Shown here: positions 56,095 through 64,000 of the stretch, piece by piece
Layout of the letters: each line of letters opens with the position of its first letter
Numbering within the stretch: position 1 is the first letter of the stretch
Assembly: GCA_026195255.1 (NCBI GenBank)
Contig: JAPHSS010000014.1
Span: 117,262-181,261 of the forward strand
From: Gammaproteobacteria bacterium
GTDB lineage: Bacteria > Pseudomonadota > Gammaproteobacteria > SZUA-229
Length of the DNA stretch: 64,000 nucleotides
Direction of reading: 5' to 3'
Notes under the pieces: generated by a model
The model's database searches: none
Seen by the model: the letters and a program-made list of their open reading frames with translations, nothing else
Told to the model about the DNA's origin: nothing
Translations under genes and position numbers: made by a program

Positions 56095-56478
56095 ATGTAC
56101 ACCAGTGAATATGAGTTTTCAATATCAGGTAATGCTCGCCCCAGATATCTACCAAAACTAGTATGTGTAAAACTAAAATATCTACTGGTGATTGTCGCCC
56201 TTAGCCTGGTTAGTCCAGCATCATTGAGTTGTCAGGGTGATGACTATCAACGCACAATGCAAGTTATGCAGATGTCATTTCAGGTTGGTATGGAGTTTGC
56301 GCAAACATTAAATGTAGAGCTTTTAAAGCAAAGGCTGCAAAATTTGTCAACACGTATTCAACAATTACCACCATCATGCCAGGCTTTATTACAGCAAATG
56401 AATAATGGGATAGGCGGTGGCGCAGGTGGGACTAATTGCATGGGTGGTGTGTGTTGTGATTCAACAGGCTGTTATTAA
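56095..56478 (+). CDS. Small exported protein with Gly/Cys-rich C-terminus
   Basis: A 127-residue protein with a near-perfect ribosome site, AGGAGG, 6 bases before the ATG. An extended N-terminal region leads to a signal-like helix (LKYLLVIVALSLVSPASLSC). A helical, Gln/Met-rich middle follows. The end is GIGGGAGGTNCMGGVCCDST and GCY, with four cysteines in the last 14 residues. This looks like a leader-core arrangement, though no known modification enzyme is nearby. It is the first of three genes ending with an HEAGH protease. The family is unknown to me. Confidence 0.6.
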   Translation: MYTSEYEFSISGNARPRYLPKLVCVKLKYLLVIVALSLVSPASLSCQGDDYQRTMQVMQMSFQVGMEFAQTLNVELLKQRLQNLSTRIQQLPPSCQALLQQMNNGIGGGAGGTNCMGGVCCDSTGCY

Positions 56479-56532
56479 TGTAGTGATGGCATAAACTGGG
56501 TTAGCGTAATACATACAGGAGTTAGTGTTAGT

Positions 56533-57132
56533 ATGGATCCAATAAAAGCGGGAATAATTGTTGCTTTAGTAAGACTTGTTGCATTACTTATTAGCGGGTT
56601 GCTTGCCTACTTTGGTTATCGCCTGTTCTTCGACGTGCCGTATGAGTCAAGTAGTGGTGGAACAATTGAAACACCCGGTTTAACTATATCGTTATCGCGT
56701 CTTGCTCCGGGAACCTTTTTTGCAATTTGTTCTGCAGGCATAATCATCGCCAGTTTTACTTATCCCATTAAAATCACGCCAGATGCTGTTATGGGAAGCG
56801 TTTCCGAAGTTGCATCTAACACCACGCAGCAGGCAATTGACAGGGCAATGAATGAGGTTTCTGAAAACAATGATTCGGCCACCAGTGCCAATAAAGCACA
56901 CCTTTCTAAAGCGCTACAACAGTTAACCTGTGTTCGATATATTTATAATTTTAAACAGCATGAAATTTCCGCAATAGACTATGCGCGTGTAGCGCTAATG
57001 TACCAAATGTGGGATGACGGCTGGGGTGAGTTCGATCAGTTCGAAAGCTGGGCGCTGGAAGCCAGGGGAGATGCGCCAGTTAGAACTGTAGAAGAAATAT
57101 TTAATAGGAGGGATCCGAGATGTACAAAATAA
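56533..57132 (+). CDS. Membrane protein of unknown function, Cys-rich/protease block
   Basis: A 199-residue protein with two N-terminal helices (AGIIVALVRLVALLISGLLA and FFAICSAGIIIASF) and then a soluble C-terminal domain of about 120 residues with ALQQLTCVRYIYNFKQH, ending in basic residues. The protease gene starts 13 bases before its stop, so the two are co-translated. AGGAG lies 12 bases before the ATG. It could position the preceding small protein or the following protease at the membrane. No family is recognised. Confidence 0.6.
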   Translation: MDPIKAGIIVALVRLVALLISGLLAYFGYRLFFDVPYESSSGGTIETPGLTISLSRLAPGTFFAICSAGIIIASFTYPIKITPDAVMGSVSEVASNTTQQAIDRAMNEVSENNDSATSANKAHLSKALQQLTCVRYIYNFKQHEISAIDYARVALMYQMWDDGWGEFDQFESWALEARGDAPVRTVEEIFNRRDPRCTK

Positions 57133-58094
57133 CTCAAAATTTATTTCTTGTGTTAACGATTTTACTGATTCCATTCAGCGTACAGGCAGTTAGTTTTAAT
57201 TTATTTAATCAGCAGCAACTGATTAAAGCCAAAAATACTTATGAGAATAATCTCATTGGTATATTCAGGGAAGATTTGGTAAGACAGCTGGCATATGAGC
57301 ATCGTCAAAAATTATCTAATGTTAAATTGAATATGCCATTGCAGGGTGAGCATCCACTGCAGTACGGCGCGCAACCATGGAATAAGACGATTGTAATTCC
57401 CATATCGTCAGTGAAGTTTCTCGATGAACTAACCATTGTCTGGGCATGGTTTGAAGAAAACAACTGTGATATGGCTTATATAACTTCTTATCTATCATCG
57501 GTACTTGGCAAGAGAGAAATACAGGAGGCCCCATTACAGGCCTTTGGCCTGAATATGTCAGTTATCAAAAACAAACGTGTGGATTCACTGTCTCTTAAGC
57601 TTCATAAATCAGCGATTTATTTTCTGATGGCTCATGAAGCGGGGCATATTGTTTTCGATCACAAGGTTAACCTGAAGGGGTATGAATCGCAGGCCCAGGA
57701 ATTGGCGGCCGATAATTACGCCCTCAATGCGATGGCATCGATTGGTGTGATGCCGGCAGGTATGCTGCAATATTTTATCTCCTCCTATATGTTTGAACCA
57801 TTTCCAGATTTAAAAACATGGGAATATCAACAAAATACGATAGGGGAGCTTACTCACCCCCTGGCGAGTGAACGCTTGCATAATATTGCACATCGACTCA
57901 ATAGCAACCCAATAGATTTTGCACATAGTGAGGTGCAACCACAGAAAGCTTCAATGATAGTGGCTAACGTGGCCGTGCAAATATCAAATATAGCGAAGCA
58001 TATGGATAATGGAGGTATGAAGATTTATTCAGCAAGCTGGTTACTGAAGCATTACCCTAAAAGTCGATTTAGAGTTGCTTGCCCTATCAAATAG
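57120..58094 (+). CDS. Exported M48-like metalloprotease
   Basis: A 324-residue protein with a cleavable signal peptide (LTILLIPFSVQAVSF). The zinc motif HEAGH lies at residues 172-176, and the third ligand is probably Glu in QELAADNYAL, a pattern of M48-type gluzincins. Unlike HtpX it has no membrane helices beyond the signal, so it should act in the periplasm. Co-translation with the membrane protein upstream points to a joint function, perhaps processing the small Cys-tailed protein. That role is inferred only. Confidence 0.78.
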   Translation: MYKITQNLFLVLTILLIPFSVQAVSFNLFNQQQLIKAKNTYENNLIGIFREDLVRQLAYEHRQKLSNVKLNMPLQGEHPLQYGAQPWNKTIVIPISSVKFLDELTIVWAWFEENNCDMAYITSYLSSVLGKREIQEAPLQAFGLNMSVIKNKRVDSLSLKLHKSAIYFLMAHEAGHIVFDHKVNLKGYESQAQELAADNYALNAMASIGVMPAGMLQYFISSYMFEPFPDLKTWEYQQNTIGELTHPLASERLHNIAHRLNSNPIDFAHSEVQPQKASMIVANVAVQISNIAKHMDNGGMKIYSASWLLKHYPKSRFRVACPIK

Positions 58095-58666
58095 TTCAGG
58101 GCACCTGGTTATATAGCCAGGTGCAGTCGTTGTCAGACTATCCTTCAGGCTTCCGCTGTCACTGGGGAGTTCTGGGGACACGATACTTAATTATCTAAAC
58201 AATAATCACCATTAAATTTGACTGATTTAGCAACGCGCACGTTGTAGAGTTTTAATATCAACAATCCGTTGATATCCGAAAATACTCGGAGAGGCCAGTT
58301 TCCAAAAGGTCGGTTTACCTGATAGAGCAGAGATTAATTCAAGTTATTAAGAAGGCCAGCAAGTTAGGTGTTTTTGACTTTATTTAAATACTTAAGGATA
58401 TTAGGTGGTGTTCGAGTTTCTAGTTTTCAACATTACTGTCTGCGTTACTAATGATCATGCTCTGTAAACTCACATGAAATGGTAGTATTTGGTTTTTGAC
58501 TATATTTGGTAAGAATATTTAATTAATGAGGCAGCCATTACTGGTTAAATTCAACGACATTCCACTCTCAGATGTGCCTGAAACCAGGGGTAGTCATAAA
58601 GCTGATAAATTAGACAGGCTTTATGACTCGATTAAGACTTGTTCAGTCAATATGGCAAGTGACTGG
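58095..58666. other. 572-bp gene-poor region with a hairpin and a solo repeat end
   Basis: A perfect 8-base stem GCACCTGG (58101-58108) with CCAGGTGC (58117-58124) follows the protease gene; it lacks a T-run but may still stop or stabilise the transcript. At 58169-58193 is a TTCTGGGGACACGATACTTA sequence of the kind found at the ends of RAYT-type elements, here without a transposase. The remaining sequence shows nothing firm; a 55-codon frame at 58526-58693 is listed among rejected items. Confidence 0.5.
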
Positions 58667-59491
58667 TTATTGGAGGTTTTTATCAACAAATGATTTAAAC
58701 CCACTAACATAAGCTGCACCGCTGACTATAAAGCCATCATTATGTCCGCCCTGCATTTCTAAAAACGATTTTGGCTCAGGAGCTGCTTCAAAAATTTCAC
58801 GGCCTTCATCGTAAGGAATAATTTCATCATGCTTGCTGTGTGCAACCATAACAGGACAGAGAATATTCTTTACATATTTTTTGCTGTCGTATTTAAAGTA
58901 AGTGAGCCAGCGTATGGGTAAAAAAGGATAAAATCGCTGGCCCATGGATGGTACAGAAGTAAAGCCTGACTCAATAATTAATGCAGCGGGTGTGTGTTGG
59001 CTTGCCAGCCAGCTGGCAATGGATGCTCCAAGTGATCGTCCGAAGATAATTATTTGTTTTGCGTTAATGCCCCGGGTATGGACTAGATAATGCCAGGCTG
59101 CTTCAGCATCTTTGTAAGTTCCTTTTTCTGTTGTTTTTCCTTCACTTCGACCATAACCCCGGTAATCAATAATGAAAACGTTTAATTCGAGCTCATGGAA
59201 AAGTGCAATTGAATCTAAACGGTGGGATATGTTGCCAGCGTTTCCATGAAAAAAAAGAAGGGTTCCTTTTGCATTTTTATTTGGAATGAACCAGCCGTGT
59301 ATCTTTATATTATCTTCAGTAAGCAATTCTACATTTTGATATGTTAAACCAATATTTTCTGGCGTAGAAATAAGATTTCGCCCCGGCATATTTGGGTAAA
59401 AAATCAGGCTTTTCTGCATAAAATAAATATAAATGCAGAGTGCAGCATAAATGCTTGCCCCGATTATTATGATTTTCCAGATACTAGTCAT
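58667..59491 (-). CDS. Alpha/beta hydrolase with N-terminal membrane anchor
   Basis: A 274-residue protein. An N-terminal helix (WKIIIIGASIYAALCIYIYF) precedes an alpha/beta hydrolase fold. The nucleophile serine is in IIFGRSLGASIA (GRSLGAS), the oxyanion loop in FFHGNAGNISHRLD, and the His in MQGGHNDGF near the end. It resembles the YfhR/Bem46 family (ABHD13-like), whose substrates are mostly unknown and which often act on lipids or peptides. It stands alone on the minus strand. All catalytic residues are present. Confidence 0.87.
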   Translation of the reverse strand: MTSIWKIIIIGASIYAALCIYIYFMQKSLIFYPNMPGRNLISTPENIGLTYQNVELLTEDNIKIHGWFIPNKNAKGTLLFFHGNAGNISHRLDSIALFHELELNVFIIDYRGYGRSEGKTTEKGTYKDAEAAWHYLVHTRGINAKQIIIFGRSLGASIASWLASQHTPAALIIESGFTSVPSMGQRFYPFLPIRWLTYFKYDSKKYVKNILCPVMVAHSKHDEIIPYDEGREIFEAAPEPKSFLEMQGGHNDGFIVSGAAYVSGFKSFVDKNLQ

Positions 59492-60113
59492 TTTTTGTTT
59501 CTACATTATGGGTTACTTATTGTTGATTATGACGGCTTTTACCATAAGGCGTTGCCTTTAGTTTCTGACAAAGCAGGTGCTTTTTATCTTCTGTATTCAG
59601 TATGGGCCTCATAAGCTGTTGAGTATATATATCTTCTGCAACTTGTACTGCCTTTTTTTTCATCAACAAAATATAACAGGATGCCACCACTAACTAAACA
59701 GTACGCTGAAGGATAAAATTGACAATTGAGACCTGCCTGATTTTGTGTTGACCAGAACTGTTTAAAAAATAATGGGAAAAATGCAGCTAGCACTGAAGTT
59801 GCAAAAGCTGAATTATCCCGGTCCGGATCAGCACAGTATAATCCAATTCTGTTTAAACGACATTCAGGGCCCCAAACAGAAATGTAGACGCATATACATT
59901 GCGGCTTAGGAATTATTAGTACAGTGTGTTATTTTAAGTGTATTAAATTTGAAAACAATGTGTGGTAGCAAACTCGGAGAAACCAGATAAGCTTATCAAA
60001 TTCAGTGCCCGCTATGAGTGAGAAAGACACAAAGAGCAAAGTCGCTCAGGCCATGCTGAAACATATTGCAATGCAAACGAAGCGGTTATGCAATAAAACT
60101 GATCAATCAAACT
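59492..60113. other. 622-bp gene-poor region between divergent genes
   Basis: No repeat, RNA or clear gene was found. A frame at 59584-59793 on the minus strand and some short ones exist, but without ribosome sites or recognisable sequence. The promoters of the hydrolase and DUF2459 genes must lie here. Confidence 0.35.
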
Positions 60114-60821
60114 ATGAAGGCTAAACTTTTAATCGTCATTTTATCTCTGTTGATAGCGTGCTCGTCGAAGCCATATGCCGTTAAACACCCTGATATGCCG
60201 GTTGCGGCTGGACACGAAAAAATATATATAGTTAGTCATGGTTGGCATACTGGATTTGTTGTTCCTGCCAAAAAAATTCAAAACCAACTTCCTGAGTTAA
60301 GGAAAAGGTTTGGAGACATACTTTATATTGAATTTGGATGGGGTGATAAAGATTTCTACCAGGCAGAAGAAGTAACAACAGGCATAACGCTAAAAGCAGT
60401 GCTTTGGCCAACAGAGTCGGTTATTCATGCGGTGGCTTTACCGGAGAAGCCCGACAGGTATTTTGCAAATAGTATGGTCGAGACATTATGCCTTAGTGGA
60501 AAAGAGTATTCTTCTCTATTACGATTTATTTCAGAAAGCTTTTATAAAGATGAGCATGGTGAAATATTAAAATATGAGAGTGGAATATATGGAAATAGTC
60601 AGTTTTATAAAGGAGTAGGTAATTTTTATCTCATGAACACCTGTAATAAATGGACTGCTAAAGGGCTAAAAAGTGCAGGCATGGATATCTCTCCCACCTT
60701 TAAATTAACTGCTGGCAGTATTATGGATTATCTGAAGCATTACAGGCAATCTCAGGAAATGGGCTCTAACGAAAATTCAAATACCAGGCAATTTTATTCT
60801 ACACCTTCTGAATGCAGGTGA
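60114..60821 (+). CDS. DUF2459/TIGR02117-family lipoprotein
   Basis: A 235-residue protein from ATG 60114; a TTG 16 codons upstream is less likely. The signal sequence has a lipobox-like LLIACSS. The conserved core YIVSHGWHTGFVVPAK, followed by YIEFGWGDKDFYQ and the end NTCNKWTAKGLKSAG, identifies DUF2459 (TIGR02117). This family has a cysteine-protease-like NlpC/P60-type layout, with the N-T-C-N motif carrying the Cys. The activity is unproven. It may act on the cell envelope. Confidence 0.82.
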   Translation: MKAKLLIVILSLLIACSSKPYAVKHPDMPVAAGHEKIYIVSHGWHTGFVVPAKKIQNQLPELRKRFGDILYIEFGWGDKDFYQAEEVTTGITLKAVLWPTESVIHAVALPEKPDRYFANSMVETLCLSGKEYSSLLRFISESFYKDEHGEILKYESGIYGNSQFYKGVGNFYLMNTCNKWTAKGLKSAGMDISPTFKLTAGSIMDYLKHYRQSQEMGSNENSNTRQFYSTPSECR

Positions 60822-61052
60822 GTCAAAGCGTAACTAACAACGCTTTAACCAGCCTGGTACCATGAGCAATGATTATATCGGTGATTAAAATATCTCCGTG
60901 GCTTATCTCAGTGAGTTATCTCGCGGAAGAGGTGCTCAATCAGGAGAACTTTTTTCTTCCTTACTGTTAAGCCGGATTGTTTTGTTTCACCGGTGACACT
61001 GGAAAATAAATAATCCAGAAATATCTGTGTATTAGGAAGTGCGGGATGTGTT

Positions 61053-62204
61053 GTGAAGAAAATTATGTCGCTAGACGGAGTACAAACTGAAAATATGAAA
61101 TGGTCCTGGAAAATTTTTCGTCTCATGGGCATTGATATCTACGTGCATGTCACTTTTTTTATTCTCATTGTCTGGATTGGCTTAAGTTACTGGCAGACAG
61201 AAGAAAGCCTGATAGCGGTTATGAGTGGTATTGGCTTTATCCTGGCATTGTTTACCTGTGTAGTGTTACATGAATATGGCCATGCATTGACCGCGAGACG
61301 TTATGGTATTAGCACTCGATACATTACACTGCTGCCTATAGGGGGTGTGGCTTCTCTGGAGCGCATGCCAGATGACCCGAAACAGGAAATAATTGTTGCA
61401 CTGGCAGGTCCGGCAGTTAACCTGGTTATCGCATTAGGTTTATGGTTGTGGCTAAGCCTGAGTGGCACCCTGGTGGCGATAGATGAACTTAGTCTTACCA
61501 GCGGGCCGTTTCTGGAACGTTTGATGGTGGTCAATATTATGATTACCGTTTTTAACATGTTACCGGCGTTTCCTATGGATGGCGGGCGTGTATTGCGGGC
61601 TGTATTGGCTATGCGTATGAATTATGTACAGGCGACCAGAACAGCAGCCAGTGTGGGGCAGGGACTGGCTTTATGGTTAGGTTTTCTGGGTTTACTTTAT
61701 AATCCCTTTCTAATTTTTATAGCGCTGTTCGTGTGGATTGGAGCCGCTGCCGAGGCAGGTTCAGAGCAGATAAAATCAACCCTGGCTGAAAGCACTGTGG
61801 GTCGTGCCATGTTAACTGATTTTCAATATTTATCGCCTGAAGCCCCGTTGTCTCGTGCCATCGAACTGACCCTGGCAGGTAGTCAGAAAGACTTTCCCGT
61901 GCTGTCAGAGGGTGTCATGGTTGGGGTGCTTTCTCAGGTTGACTTGTTGAAAGGTTTGCAGAGCAGAGGCGAGCGGGCCCGGGTTGACGAATATATGCAA
62001 GACAATGTGCAGAGTGCCGATATTCATGAGCCCCTGAAAGAGGTGCTGGTGCGCTTGCAAACCTGTAAGTGTCTGTTACTTTCGGTAACAGAGGAAAACC
62101 GTTTGGTGGGTATTGTGAATATTGAGAATATCATGGAGTTAGTCAGGATACAGACTGCGCTACAGGAAGGGCGCGGTTTTTTTACGGGTAAATCTGCAGA
62201 CTGA
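61053..62204 (+). CDS. Site-2 protease family zinc metalloprotease (M50) with CBS domains
   Basis: A 383-residue membrane protein. The active-site helix holds HEYGH in VVLHEYGHALTARRYG, and the second zinc ligand lies in MLPAFPMDGGRVLRA. Two CBS domains follow (about residues 250-370). Such proteins cleave membrane-bound anti-sigma or transcription factors and may be gated by nucleotides through CBS. The start is uncertain: GTG 61053, ATG 61065 or ATG 61095. Just after the stop is the phosphoketolase remnant. Confidence 0.88.
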   Translation: MKKIMSLDGVQTENMKWSWKIFRLMGIDIYVHVTFFILIVWIGLSYWQTEESLIAVMSGIGFILALFTCVVLHEYGHALTARRYGISTRYITLLPIGGVASLERMPDDPKQEIIVALAGPAVNLVIALGLWLWLSLSGTLVAIDELSLTSGPFLERLMVVNIMITVFNMLPAFPMDGGRVLRAVLAMRMNYVQATRTAASVGQGLALWLGFLGLLYNPFLIFIALFVWIGAAAEAGSEQIKSTLAESTVGRAMLTDFQYLSPEAPLSRAIELTLAGSQKDFPVLSEGVMVGVLSQVDLLKGLQSRGERARVDEYMQDNVQSADIHEPLKEVLVRLQTCKCLLLSVTEENRLVGIVNIENIMELVRIQTALQEGRGFFTGKSAD

Positions 62205-62211
62205 AATCAAT

Positions 62212-62303
62212 CACCTGGCGTATCATCGTACCAGTCATCTCAACCTGCATGTATGCGGTTACAAGATGCGTGGCAATATTAATACACAACTGGATCTGCC
62301 CAT
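62212..62303 (+). pseudogene. Remnant of a second phosphoketolase gene
   Basis: These 92 bases align without gaps to 48001-48092 within xfp. Translated, they give HLAYHRTSHLNLHVCGYKMR and a few further residues before a TGA, against [20 protein letters not shown] in the intact enzyme. Nothing else of the gene is found around it. It lies 8 bases after the site-2 protease stop and 88 bases before htpX. Confidence 0.85.
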
Positions 62304-62391
62304 ATGAATCTGTTGGCCTGATATTTATCACTTAAAACTAATCATGTCAGCCTGCATATAGATATAAATTGTTAAATCAGAAGGTAAAATA

Positions 62392-63279
62392 ATGTTTACT
62401 CGAATAGGTTTGTTCCTGATTACAAATATTGCTGTACTGGCTGTTTTGAGTATCTCAATGCGAGTGCTGGGTATTGATCAGATGCTGGCGGCTGATGGGG
62501 TTGGCATAAATCTTACAGGCTTGCTCATAATGGCTGCCATTATTGGCTTTGCAGGCTCATTTATTTCACTGGCCATGTCGAAATGGATGGCGAAACGCTC
62601 GATGGGTGTTCAACTGATTAGTCAACCGACTAATAGCAACGAGCGCTGGTTGCTGGAAACGGTCAGCCAACAGGCTGCAAAGGCAGGTATAGGTATGCCA
62701 GAAGTCGGTATCTTTAATTCACCCCAGCCTAATGCTTTTGCCACAGGTATGAATCGCAATAACGCACTGGTTGCAGTGAGTACCGGTCTGTTGAATAGTA
62801 TGACACAGGGTGAGGTAGAAGCCGTGTTAGCTCATGAAGTTAGTCATGTTGCGAATGGTGACATGATAACGATGGGACTGATTCAAGGAGTGTTAAATAC
62901 CTTTGTGATATTTATTTCCCGCGTTATTGGTACTTTTGTTGATCGTGTAATTTTCAAAAATGAACGAGGTTTTGGAATAGGTTATTTTGTTGTGAGTATC
63001 ATTGCAGAATTAATTCTGGGTGTGTTCGCTGCGATGATTGCCGCCTGGTTTTCTCGACACCGCGAATTTAGAGCGGATGCCGGTGGTGCACAGCTAGCAG
63101 GTAAACATAAAATGATTGCAGCTCTACAACGATTATCACAAACGCAGCAGGAAAAATCTGAGATGCCAGATGAACTGGCGGCTTTTGGTATTAGTGGTGG
63201 TTTAAAACAGGGTATTGCAGCCATGCTGATGACACATCCGCCACTTGAAAAACGCATACAGGCATTGCGCAATAGTTAG
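62392..63279 (+). CDS. htpX: Membrane zinc protease HtpX
   Basis: A 295-residue protein of normal length. Two N-terminal helices, then the zinc motif HEVSH in [15 protein letters not shown], two further helices, and the third ligand in [16 protein letters not shown] (E of the ExxxD set). The end [13 protein letters not shown] is standard. HtpX is a heat-shock-linked quality-control protease that degrades misfolded membrane proteins with FtsH. A ribosome site, AGAAGG, precedes the ATG by 8 bases. Confidence 0.95.
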   Translation: MFTRIGLFLITNIAVLAVLSISMRVLGIDQMLAADGVGINLTGLLIMAAIIGFAGSFISLAMSKWMAKRSMGVQLISQPTNSNERWLLETVSQQAAKAGIGMPEVGIFNSPQPNAFATGMNRNNALVAVSTGLLNSMTQGEVEAVLAHEVSHVANGDMITMGLIQGVLNTFVIFISRVIGTFVDRVIFKNERGFGIGYFVVSIIAELILGVFAAMIAAWFSRHREFRADAGGAQLAGKHKMIAALQRLSQTQQEKSEMPDELAAFGISGGLKQGIAAMLMTHPPLEKRIQALRNS

Positions 63280-63429
63280 TTAATCGTTAATGGGTTTAGT
63301 GTGTAAATCAATCCAGTGTGGGTGAGTACTGCGTTTTTAACTTTTATGAGTCAACAAGGCTAATAAAAAATAATACTCTTCATTTGCCTGTCGCAGATAC
63401 AATAATAATAAACACATATTAAATTACAA

Positions 63430-63879
63430 TTGGTAATCGCAGCTAGCTCATGCGTCAGGATACAACAATATGTTTATACGCTCTTCTTTTTAGTAATATT
63501 TCTAATGCCTTCTGTTTCTGCTATAGCAGCAGGTATAGCAGCAGGTCAATTTGTTGTGAATTTTAAGTTTATATTAGCTGAAAGGATTATTGAAAGGGAT
63601 AATTTTTATGTCGAAAATACCCAACATCTCTGGTTTAAAGGTATTAATCGCACCTATGTAAAGCTAAATTGTATACAGAATAAATCTGGTGAAATAGAGA
63701 AAAGATTTTCAATGAGTGAAATTTTCACGGGATTTAGAATCATTCACATACTAGATGGAGATGAGGTAAAACTTACAGTTGTTCGTAGAACTGCATTACC
63801 ACGCAGGAGTATGGGAACGAGAAAAACTCAGCAGCTTCTTATTTATTACATGAGTGGGGTTTCACTAGTTGAATTTTAA
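63430..63879 (+). CDS. Small exported protein of unknown function with repeat-encoded tail
   Basis: A 149-residue frame beginning at TTG 63430; no in-frame ATG precedes the hydrophobic stretch YTLFFLVIFLMPSVSAIAA, which looks like a signal peptide. The mature part (QFVVNFKFILAERIIERDNF, then YVKLNCIQNKSGEIEKRF) is not recognised. Near the C-terminus, ALPRRSMGTRK is encoded by a dispersed repeat at 63792-63821, so the tail was added or changed by repeat insertion. The start could instead be Met26 at 63505. Function is unknown. Confidence 0.5.
   Translation: MVIAASSCVRIQQYVYTLFFLVIFLMPSVSAIAAGIAAGQFVVNFKFILAERIIERDNFYVENTQHLWFKGINRTYVKLNCIQNKSGEIEKRFSMSEIFTGFRIIHILDGDEVKLTVVRRTALPRRSMGTRKTQQLLIYYMSGVSLVEF
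63792..63821. repeat. Dispersed palindromic repeat inside the C-terminal coding region
   Basis: The sequence TGCATTACCACGCAGGAGTA and the following TGGGAACGAG form a near-palindromic unit (GCATTCCCACGC versus its complement around GGAGTATGGGAAC). I know this as a common dispersed repeat of gammaproteobacteria. It lies inside the reading frame of the gene at 63430-63879. Confidence 0.7.
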
Positions 63880-63940
63880 AAGATGGAAAAAGTCCGGCAC
63901 CTGAAAACGTATGGAGTGTGGGCTAGTGCATCGAAACCTA

Positions 63941-63960
63941 TGCATTCCCACGCAGGAGCA
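63941..63960. repeat. Second, truncated copy of the dispersed repeat
   Basis: TGCATTCCCACGCAGGAGCA matches the first 20 bases of the same repeat unit. The expected TGGGAACGAG continuation is absent; from 63961 the sequence turns into TCACTAGTGTCCGGTT. Confidence 0.65.
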
Positions 63961-63963
63961 TCA

Positions 63964-64000
63964 CTAGTGTCCGGTTAAAGTTTAAAAACCCCATAACTCC
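63964..64000. mobile_element. Possible insertion-sequence end
   Basis: The stretch beginning CTAGTGTCCGGTTAAAG interrupts the repeat at 63941-63960 and runs to the window edge. GTGTCCGGTTA is a sequence I associate with termini of some DDE-type insertion sequences. No transposase is visible in the remaining bases, so this is tentative. Confidence 0.3.

Noticed and set aside
58526..58693. A 55-codon plus-strand frame overlapping the end of the hydrolase gene
   Set aside because: There is no ribosome site and I recognise no family. It runs 27 bases into the coding end of the opposite-strand hydrolase gene. It could be real, but the support is too thin.
59584..59793. A 69-codon minus-strand frame with some hydrophobic residues
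   Set aside because: It has no ribosome site or family match and has mixed composition. Treated as chance.
1..64000. tRNA, rRNA or CRISPR loci
   Set aside because: I scanned for TTCGA-type T-loops with paired stems, conserved rRNA blocks and regularly spaced repeats and found none. The only regular repeats are the RAYT clusters.

Overview
The window looks like chromosomal DNA of an AT-rich gammaproteobacterium. Supporting this are csiV next to mfd, a tamA-tamB pair, rimK with a retropepsin-like partner, an XrtA/PEP-CTERM type exopolysaccharide locus, and RAYT-type repeats. I cannot place it below class; sulfur-oxidiser or methanotroph relatives are possible but not shown. I see no rRNA, tRNA or CRISPR array.

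Layout. (1) 1-10442 is the end of an exopolysaccharide (EPS) modification cluster. It holds an asparagine-synthetase-type amidotransferase (cut by the window edge), a free acyl carrier protein, its AMP-forming ligase, a NadE-like amidase and a low-mass tyrosine phosphatase on the plus strand. Converging on them are an ATP-grasp ligase, a polysaccharide deacetylase, two CelD/FemAB-like acyltransferases, a DegT-type aminotransferase and the FemAB protein typical of XrtA loci. (2) 10602-13596 holds three lipoproteins, two with fibronectin-III-like domains. (3) 13781-29451 is mostly housekeeping and envelope: csiV-mfd, an MFS transporter, tamAB, an MscS channel with a DUF432 partner, and a desuccinylase-like hydrolase, rimK and retropepsin-like protease operon. 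(4) 29541-41041 holds MgtE, a diguanylate cyclase, a CorA/ZntB transporter, a second MscS, PsiE, a second retropepsin-like protein divergent from an inactive-transglutaminase/7TM protein, a PEP-CTERM-like secreted protein, a LOG-family protein and a beta-CASP nuclease.

(5) 41042-51232 is a patchwork: a decayed desuccinylase fragment, a DUF211 + VIT-like + Ca-type P-ATPase operon, a CorC-like gene with an internal deletion, a phosphoketolase that looks richer in G+C than its surroundings, and a large ACP-acyl-AMP-ligase-PlsC fusion. (6) 51638-53644 is a His-rich metal module including a HupE protein fused to a second domain. (7) 53820-54807 is a frameshifted RAYT transposase between inverted repeat clusters. 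(8) 55164-58094 holds Cys-rich secreted proteins, a membrane protein and an HEAGH metalloprotease; it is the least explained and, to me, the most interesting block. (9) 58667-63879 holds an alpha/beta hydrolase, a DUF2459 lipoprotein, a site-2 protease, a phosphoketolase remnant, HtpX and a small protein whose end is encoded by a dispersed repeat.

Several pieces record rearrangement: two fragments (41131-41266, 62212-62303) are decayed copies of genes that are intact elsewhere in the window, which suggests a past duplication or exchange within the stress/metal-related gene set. Product calls rest on motif recognition by eye. No database search or structure prediction was run.
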